This document shows, piece by piece, positions 45,045-48,804 of a stretch of 48,804 nt of DNA (position 1 is the first letter of the stretch; each line of letters begins with the position of its first letter). The notes below the pieces were generated by a model. The model had not been told where the DNA came from. It searched no databases and saw only the letters and a list, made by a program, of their open reading frames with translations. Source of the stretch: Alphaproteobacteria bacterium (lineage in GTDB: Bacteria; Pseudomonadota; Alphaproteobacteria; Caulobacterales; Maricaulaceae); contig JAJRSG010000301.1 in the NCBI GenBank assembly GCA_024278915.1, forward strand, positions 1-48,804, given 5' to 3'. A program made the position numbers and the translations under genes.

Positions 45045-46619
45045 TTATAGTTTATTAAGTTTGATTTGCGTTGGTGGAAGTTGAACTGGCGTACTGCAAT
45101 TTTGAACATAAGTAGTTTCTTTTTCTTCGACTAGCAGAATGAGTGTAATTTCTTTATTTTTACCGCAAGCGTCAATAGTGTAATCAATGTATTCATTTGT
45201 CTCGTTTACTGGGTCGATACCGTCCAGGCTTTTAATAATAGGCGAGGACTTGAATGGGTCACACGAAGAAACTGCATATAAGCGATTTTTTTGATCAACC
45301 CCAACACCAAAAAACTCTCCGCAAGCGGATAAGACTATAGCTTGGGTTGCTGCTATTTGGAGACTAAAAGTTGATGGTGTTATTTTATCGAATTCTGCTC
45401 CTTGCTTTTCGAATTGAGCTAAAATCTCGTCCCAGCGACTCGTCCCTTGACCTGAAACGATTGTTTCTATGGAACTCAGGGCATTTAAGTTTGAAGACTT
45501 AATGATAGAATTGAATTTAGACGATAGCTCTATCTCTTCTTCAGGAGCTTCCCAAAGCTGGCGCCATAAATCGAATTCTGTATGGTCTTCATTTTTTATC
45601 TGGAAGTCTCTGATTGCAATCCAATTCATGAATGCCCCACATGTATACCTAGATCTACTTTTTATTGAGCCTATGGCATCCTTCATAGAAAGGTGCCGCA
45701 ACATATTGCTGCAATTATTATATGCTCTTTCTAGTTTTTTCTCGATTGTGATCTCAGGTTCAGATAGCTTCGAAGTCGCGTGCCAAGAGGCATATTCAGC
45801 AGCCCCCTCGTGGATCCACCAATTACTCGACTGTTCCGCTGCTTTAGGTGTCCACAGATGAAACAGCTCGTGAGCAATGAAGTCCTTTGAATTTGATATG
45901 TATTTTTTTGTTGGTCTGTAATTGTCCGGAAAATGATACCTCAGGAAAACTACACCATTTTGGGTCGTATCACCTCGATTAAACGACTTCTCAGATGGTT
46001 TACCCAATACAATTATTAGTGGTTTTTGATCGGGGACACTTGACATTTGCTCCGAATAATATGTTAAAATTTCATCGGTAAAGGAGAATAGGTTTTGTTC
46101 AAATTCCTTTGGTAGCGAAACACCTTTGAGCCAATCAAACCTTTCTGAGGTCGCAGATATTGATCCCAACAATAGATATCCATTAAAATTATGTGATCTT
46201 TCAAATTTTGTTTGAGTGCCTGATAGAGCTGTGTAGACAATTGAACTGACTCTGCCATTAGGCAAAACGGGCGGCGCGTATAGCACGTAAGTATTTTGTG
46301 AAATCTCGGTTAATAATGGATAAATTGAATTCTCTTCTTCTACATCTAATTCAATTGATAATTGGAAGTTACTTTTTGGATTTTCGAATTTAAGAACTCC
46401 ATCAGTGATTTTTCCATCTGGGGTTTGAATTTTTGCAGATGGATTCCTGTACCCCGGTTCAGTGAATTCGATAAACGCCCTTGGTTGACCCAAGGCATAA
46501 TTTATCACTATTCCGCTATCAGTTTCGAATATCTCGATTGTGCTATTGTTTTTGGGTGAGTTACACGAAGATAGAAGAAAATATAAGATTGTAAGTGTTA
46601 TAAGTGTTCCACGGGCCAT
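45045..46619 (-). CDS. Lipoprotein with gluzincin (M1/M61-like) metallopeptidase motif
   Basis: The 524-aa product starts with a lipoprotein signal (LITLTILYFLLSSC). A beta-rich N-terminal half is followed by AHELFHLWTPKA near residue 250 (HExxH zinc motif) and WWIHEGAAEYASW 20 residues on (the third ligand Glu of gluzincins). Order and spacing resemble M61 glycyl-aminopeptidase-type enzymes. No substrate can be named. It is the only gene between two inverted MITE copies, like cargo. Confidence 0.75.
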   Translation of the reverse strand: MARGTLITLTILYFLLSSCNSPKNNSTIEIFETDSGIVINYALGQPRAFIEFTEPGYRNPSAKIQTPDGKITDGVLKFENPKSNFQLSIELDVEEENSIYPLLTEISQNTYVLYAPPVLPNGRVSSIVYTALSGTQTKFERSHNFNGYLLLGSISATSERFDWLKGVSLPKEFEQNLFSFTDEILTYYSEQMSSVPDQKPLIIVLGKPSEKSFNRGDTTQNGVVFLRYHFPDNYRPTKKYISNSKDFIAHELFHLWTPKAAEQSSNWWIHEGAAEYASWHATSKLSEPEITIEKKLERAYNNCSNMLRHLSMKDAIGSIKSRSRYTCGAFMNWIAIRDFQIKNEDHTEFDLWRQLWEAPEEEIELSSKFNSIIKSSNLNALSSIETIVSGQGTSRWDEILAQFEKQGAEFDKITPSTFSLQIAATQAIVLSACGEFFGVGVDQKNRLYAVSSCDPFKSSPIIKSLDGIDPVNETNEYIDYTIDACGKNKEITLILLVEEKETTYVQNCSTPVQLPPTQIKLNKL

Positions 46620-46685
46620 TCAGAGCTCTCCCAAAAGATGAAGCTCTATAAAAGACTTATCCGCCGATGGTGCAATATATTTTAT

Positions 46686-46903
46686 GGGCATTGTCAGAGG
46701 AAAATTCATAATTGATAAATAGTCGATAGCTAGACATTTGTCATGAGCAATTTATTCAAATACCACAAAACATCATAACGATCAGGCAGAGATACTTTCA
46801 AGAAATATCGAGATTTAGCGCTCTCCGAATGGAGACAAATTGCAGCTCAAACTCACACCAAAATCCTATCTTGCAATCAACTAACTTTCCGCTGACAGTG
46901 CCC
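46686..46903 (+). mobile_element. IS6-like MITE, copy 2
   Basis: About 218 bp, the reverse-complement homologue of copy 1, with ends GGGCATTGTCAGAGGAAAA and TTTCCGCTGACAGTGCCC. It keeps ATGAGCAATTTATTCAAATAC and the same C-terminal remnant (FKKYRDLALSEWRQIAA). The sequence differs at scattered positions, so the copies are not freshly made. Nothing else is seen in the flanks (46620-46685, 46904-46926). Confidence 0.8.
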
Positions 46904-46926
46904 TGATGCCGTTACAAAGCCACCGT

Positions 46927-47316
46927 TTACGCCTTTAGATTTTTTGCAATCCATTTCGTTAAATCAAGTTCTGATAAATTGCCTGAAGCCAATTTCATAA
47001 ATGTGTCGTATTTTTCAGTTTGGCAAGTTTTTAATTTTGCGTTGTTTAGATGCAAAAATAGCTGGCAAACGATTAAAGCTGTACGTTTATTGCCGTCTAC
47101 GAACGGATGGTTCATGGCAATACCGTAGGCATAACTTGCGGCTAAAGCGGCAAGGGAGGGTTTGGGATTTGAATAATGGTAGAGGCTTTTGGGCTTACTC
47201 AAAGCAGATTCGAGAAGCCCATCATCTCTAATACCTTCACCACCGCCATGCTCAGCTAGCTGTCTTCTGTGGATGGCTAATACAACATCATTCCGCACCC
47301 AGTTTAATTCTCTCAT
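46927..47316 (-). CDS. doc: Death-on-curing (Doc) family toxin
   Basis: Doc toxins are Fic-fold kinases that phosphorylate EF-Tu and stop translation. The 129-aa sequence carries the Fic-type motif HPFVDGNKRTA, preceded by GIRDDGLLESALSKPKSLYHY and followed by a helical C-terminus. The ATG immediately follows the antitoxin stop (TAGATG), so the pair is translationally coupled. The partner is AbrB/MazE-type rather than Phd. Confidence 0.93.
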   Translation of the reverse strand: MRELNWVRNDVVLAIHRRQLAEHGGGEGIRDDGLLESALSKPKSLYHYSNPKPSLAALAASYAYGIAMNHPFVDGNKRTALIVCQLFLHLNNAKLKTCQTEKYDTFMKLASGNLSELDLTKWIAKNLKA

Positions 47317-47541
47317 CTATTCTGCAAGCTTTTTAAGAGCGTCGCGGTCCTCACGCATAATCAACTCTGCGGCCTCTATTTGCATGGAAAAGCTAGGGTC
47401 ATAAGGCGTGAGCTCTATACCGCTAGGTGTTTCAATCACAAATAGGGTGTCCCCTTTTTCTACGCGGAGTTTTGATAAAATTGCTTTTGGTAACACAATA
47501 CCTGTTGAGTTACCCACGGTAGTTATTTTTAATGCAGTCAT
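47317..47541 (-). CDS. AbrB/MazE/SpoVT-type antitoxin
   Basis: The 74-aa protein has the swapped-hairpin AbrB DNA-binding domain at residues 4-45 (ITTVGNSTGIVLPKAILSKL and EKGDTLFV); the acidic/helical C-terminal tail would bind and neutralise Doc. A strong AAGGA ribosome site precedes it. It is the first gene of a two-gene operon and probably represses that operon through the palindrome just upstream. Confidence 0.9.
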   Translation of the reverse strand: MTALKITTVGNSTGIVLPKAILSKLRVEKGDTLFVIETPSGIELTPYDPSFSMQIEAAELIMREDRDALKKLAE

Positions 47542-47560
47542 TATGTTTTCCTTATTGTGT

Positions 47561-47578
47561 TTATAACATACGTTATAA
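47561..47578. promoter_or_regulatory. Palindromic operator candidate of the AbrB-Doc operon
   Basis: TTATAAC-ATAC-GTTATAA, perfect 7-bp arms, lies 20 bp upstream of the antitoxin ATG in the promoter region, where AbrB-type antitoxins autoregulate. Confidence 0.6.
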
Positions 47579-47686
47579 CAATAAGAAAGGCAACCCTAGT
47601 GATAGATTAAACTTTAGTCTGGCTCTTGTCACTGCCTCCAGTGCGTCTGTAATTTCCAGAATAACAATGCGTGCAAGTCGAGCCAT
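47573..47686 (-). pseudogene. Possible remnant of a REP-associated tyrosine transposase N-terminus
   Basis: A 37-codon minus-strand ORF begins MARLARIVI, matching the start usual in RAYT/Y1-type transposases (MARLARVV.PG), but the following residues do not continue in that way. It lies just downstream (minus strand) of palindromic repeat copy 2, where such transposases carry their REPs. Only nine residues support this. Confidence 0.3.
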
Positions 47687-47718
47687 ACTATCCACTTACC
47701 CTGTATCTTACATAACAC

Positions 47719-47744
47719 AATAGTTTCGGTAACTGTCACCGTAA
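47719..47744. repeat. 26-nt palindrome-containing repeat, copy 2
   Basis: AATAGTTTCGGTAACTGTCACCGTAA, the same orientation as copy 1 at 44242-44267 and 3.5 kb from it. Confidence 0.8.
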
Positions 47745-47832
47745 CTCCAGAGCAGAGAAATCACTGCAGAAGTTCGTGTCAATCCACGCCCAGTTACACA
47801 ATCACTTTAACCATGAAAGGCACTTAAATTAT

Positions 47833-47948
47833 AGAGAAAATTTCAAGAAATGCCGAGATCAAGCACTAGCCGAGTGGAGGAAAATTGCAGCCTAAGTTTA
47901 TGTCCAAATCAAATCTTGCAAACTACCTGCTTTCCTCTGACAATGCCC
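47833..47948 (+). mobile_element. IS6-like MITE, copy 3 (right part only)
   Basis: Matches the C-terminal half of the other copies (FKKCRDQALAEWRKIAA then stop) and ends with CTTTCCTCTGACAATGCCC. The left half is missing and the sequence is more diverged. Confidence 0.7.
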
Positions 47949-47950
47949 CC

Positions 47951-48445
47951 TCACGATAGTTGTTTAAGTTTCTTCAAACGTGTAGAAATGAAAAATATGC
48001 CAATTGGCAAATAGACATATAAAAGGAAAGTGCCAAATACATTTGTACGTTTATTAAAAACTTCTTTTTCTGAATATGCTAGTGCTTTAGCCGCGAGGAA
48101 TAAAGTACACACAAAAGAAAGACAAAATAACGCTCCCGTGATACCGGCAAACCTATCTACTAAAGCACTTGGTTCAAAGTAGTGAAAAATATTCAAAGAA
48201 ATTGCACTCCCTAAGAAAAACCCACTTGCAGAAAATAATATTTTATACCTCTTTAAATATAGTGCTTTGTGATGGCCTTCCTTGATGGTCTTTATTGATA
48301 CTAATGCCCAATAATAGTGCAATGTAATTATGATGAATAACATTGCACCATACGCTAGCTTGGAAAAAACATTAATTTGCATGGCATATAAAACTGGTGT
48401 CAGAATGATATACAAAAGATAAATGAATAGGGTAATATTTTTCAT
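47951..48445 (-). CDS. Unknown four-helix membrane protein
   Basis: Not recognised; 164 aa with hydrophobic segments at about residues 5-21, 30-48, 70-86, 95-117 and 140-155, and lysine-rich loops. It starts after an AAGGA ribosome site, 12 nt past the stop of a truncated upstream gene fragment, so it was probably once the second gene of an operon. It is AT-rich. Confidence 0.65.
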   Translation of the reverse strand: MKNITLFIYLLYIILTPVLYAMQINVFSKLAYGAMLFIIITLHYYWALVSIKTIKEGHHKALYLKRYKILFSASGFFLGSAISLNIFHYFEPSALVDRFAGITGALFCLSFVCTLFLAAKALAYSEKEVFNKRTNVFGTFLLYVYLPIGIFFISTRLKKLKQLS

Positions 48446-48457
48446 GTTATCGTATCC

Positions 48458-48642
48458 TTAGAAGCAATATGAATTTGCTATAGCATTCGCAGCTCTATCG
48501 AGATCAATACCAACCTTAGCATTAAGACCAAAAAGTACTGCAAGGTTAAATGAAACTCCAAAGAAAGCATCAATTTCTTTTGTAGTAACTAGCGGTGCTG
48601 CTTTGATATTAAAAATTTCATCTGAAGTTCTTATACTCGTAC
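48458..48642 (-). pseudogene. C-terminal fragment of a gene cut off by a MITE/IS3 insertion
   Basis: The minus strand is open for about 60 codons (RTSDEIFNIKAAPLVTTKE ... DRAANAIANSYCF) and ends with TAA at 48458, but there is no start; it runs into the MITE end at 48643. It was the gene upstream of the membrane protein. Family not identified. Confidence 0.6.
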
Positions 48643-48663
48643 GGGCATTGTCAGAGGAAAGTT
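48643..48663. mobile_element. IS6-like MITE, copy 4 (end only)
   Basis: GGGCATTGTCAGAGGAAAGT is an exact MITE end; the rest is replaced by an IS3-type element, which begins at 48664. Confidence 0.7.
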
Positions 48664-48804
48664 TGAACCGCCCCGGGTTTGCCGGAGGCTGTTTAGTTTA
48701 AGTTATGCTGCTTTCGGGACTTTGTCTAGGTTTGCATAATAATTTTCCTCTGCTTCTGCGGGCGGGATATTGCCAATCGGCCCTAGTATCCTTTTGTGAT
48801 TGAA
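48664..48804 (-). mobile_element. IS3 family insertion sequence, right end (partial)
   Basis: The element starts with TGAACCGCCCCGGGTTTGCC, a typical IS3-family terminal repeat, and runs off the window. Its transposase gene is on the minus strand, with its stop at 48703. Confidence 0.8.
48703..48804 (-). CDS. IS3 family transposase (OrfB), C-terminal 33 codons only
   Basis: The minus strand reads FNHKRILGPIGNIPPAEAEE then NYYANLDKVPKAA and a stop, the C-terminus of the DDE transposase OrfB of IS3-family elements (GPIGNIPPAEAE is diagnostic). The N-terminal part lies outside the window. The stop is 39 bp inside the element's end, as usual. Confidence 0.85.
   Translation of the reverse strand, partial: FNHKRILGPIGNIPPAEAEENYYANLDKVPKAA

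Noticed and set aside
1-48804. CRISPR array
   Set aside because: No run of regularly spaced short direct repeats was found by eye.

Overview
The window is the chromosome of an alphaproteobacterium of moderate to low GC, judged by eye. The evidence is the gene content and order: dnaA followed downstream by rpsT, an enoyl-CoA hydratase and mutM, then ubiE, ubiB, coaBC and dut; ClpS/ClpA; FabI; and a D-Ala-D-Ala carboxypeptidase with a SPOR domain. I cannot name the genus. About the first 38.8 kb is conserved core chromosome. About the last 5 kb (from the tRNA-Ser at 43.85 kb) is an accessory, transposon-scarred segment.

Layout. 1-2 kb: a partial LppC/LpoA-like lipoprotein, divergent from rsmI and yraN. 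1.8-4.1 kb: dnaN-recF. 4.1-6.6 kb: an AT-rich insert carrying an ABC/AAA ATPase and a RloB-type Toprim protein (RloAB, probable anti-phage pair). 6.6-11.5 kb: dacA-panC divergent from clpS-clpA. 11.5-16.2 kb: a PaiB-like protein, dnaA, rpsT, an enoyl-CoA hydratase and mutM, all on the minus strand. 16.3-19.8 kb: ubiE, a small membrane protein, and a molybdenum-cofactor operon moaC-moeA-mobA. 20-28 kb: a membrane histidine kinase, DUF2332, isoaspartyl peptidase, an SDR dehydrogenase, a DHH phosphoesterase, a DPP-IV-like peptidase, and a Sec-exported Hcp-like protein with no T6SS around it. 28.3-33.7 kb: a tight plus-strand operon ubiB-coaBC-(exported protein)-dut-cysK-moeB. A probable stand-alone small RNA gene follows at 33.72-33.87 kb on the minus strand, with a good sigma70-type promoter, two internal hairpins and a terminator. 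34-38.8 kb: D-2-hydroxyacid dehydrogenase, SH3 protein, a two-gene unknown module with an RHH-like first protein, fabI and a TerC-family protein.

38.8-43.6 kb is transitional: REP-like inverted repeats, three unrecognised genes, an N-formylglutamate amidohydrolase gene broken by one in-frame stop codon, and a YbdK-type carboxylate-amine ligase. From 43.7 kb come tRNA-Ser(GGA) and, 122 bp upstream of it, an exact copy of its first 30 nt leading into a large hairpin. Beyond that are several copies of a ~217-bp internally deleted insertion sequence (probably IS6-type, a MITE) with GGGCATTGTCAGAGGAAA ends, two of them inverted around a metallopeptidase-like lipoprotein gene. This stretch also holds an AbrB/Doc toxin-antitoxin pair with a palindromic operator, repeats resembling those of REP-associated transposases, a truncated gene, and an IS3-type element inserted into another MITE end at the window's right edge.

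The best candidates for new biology are the sRNA gene, the tRNA-Ser-derived hairpin locus, the IS6-derived MITE family, the isolated RloAB pair and the exported orphan Hcp. All calls rest on reading the sequence and the supplied translations; no database search was run.
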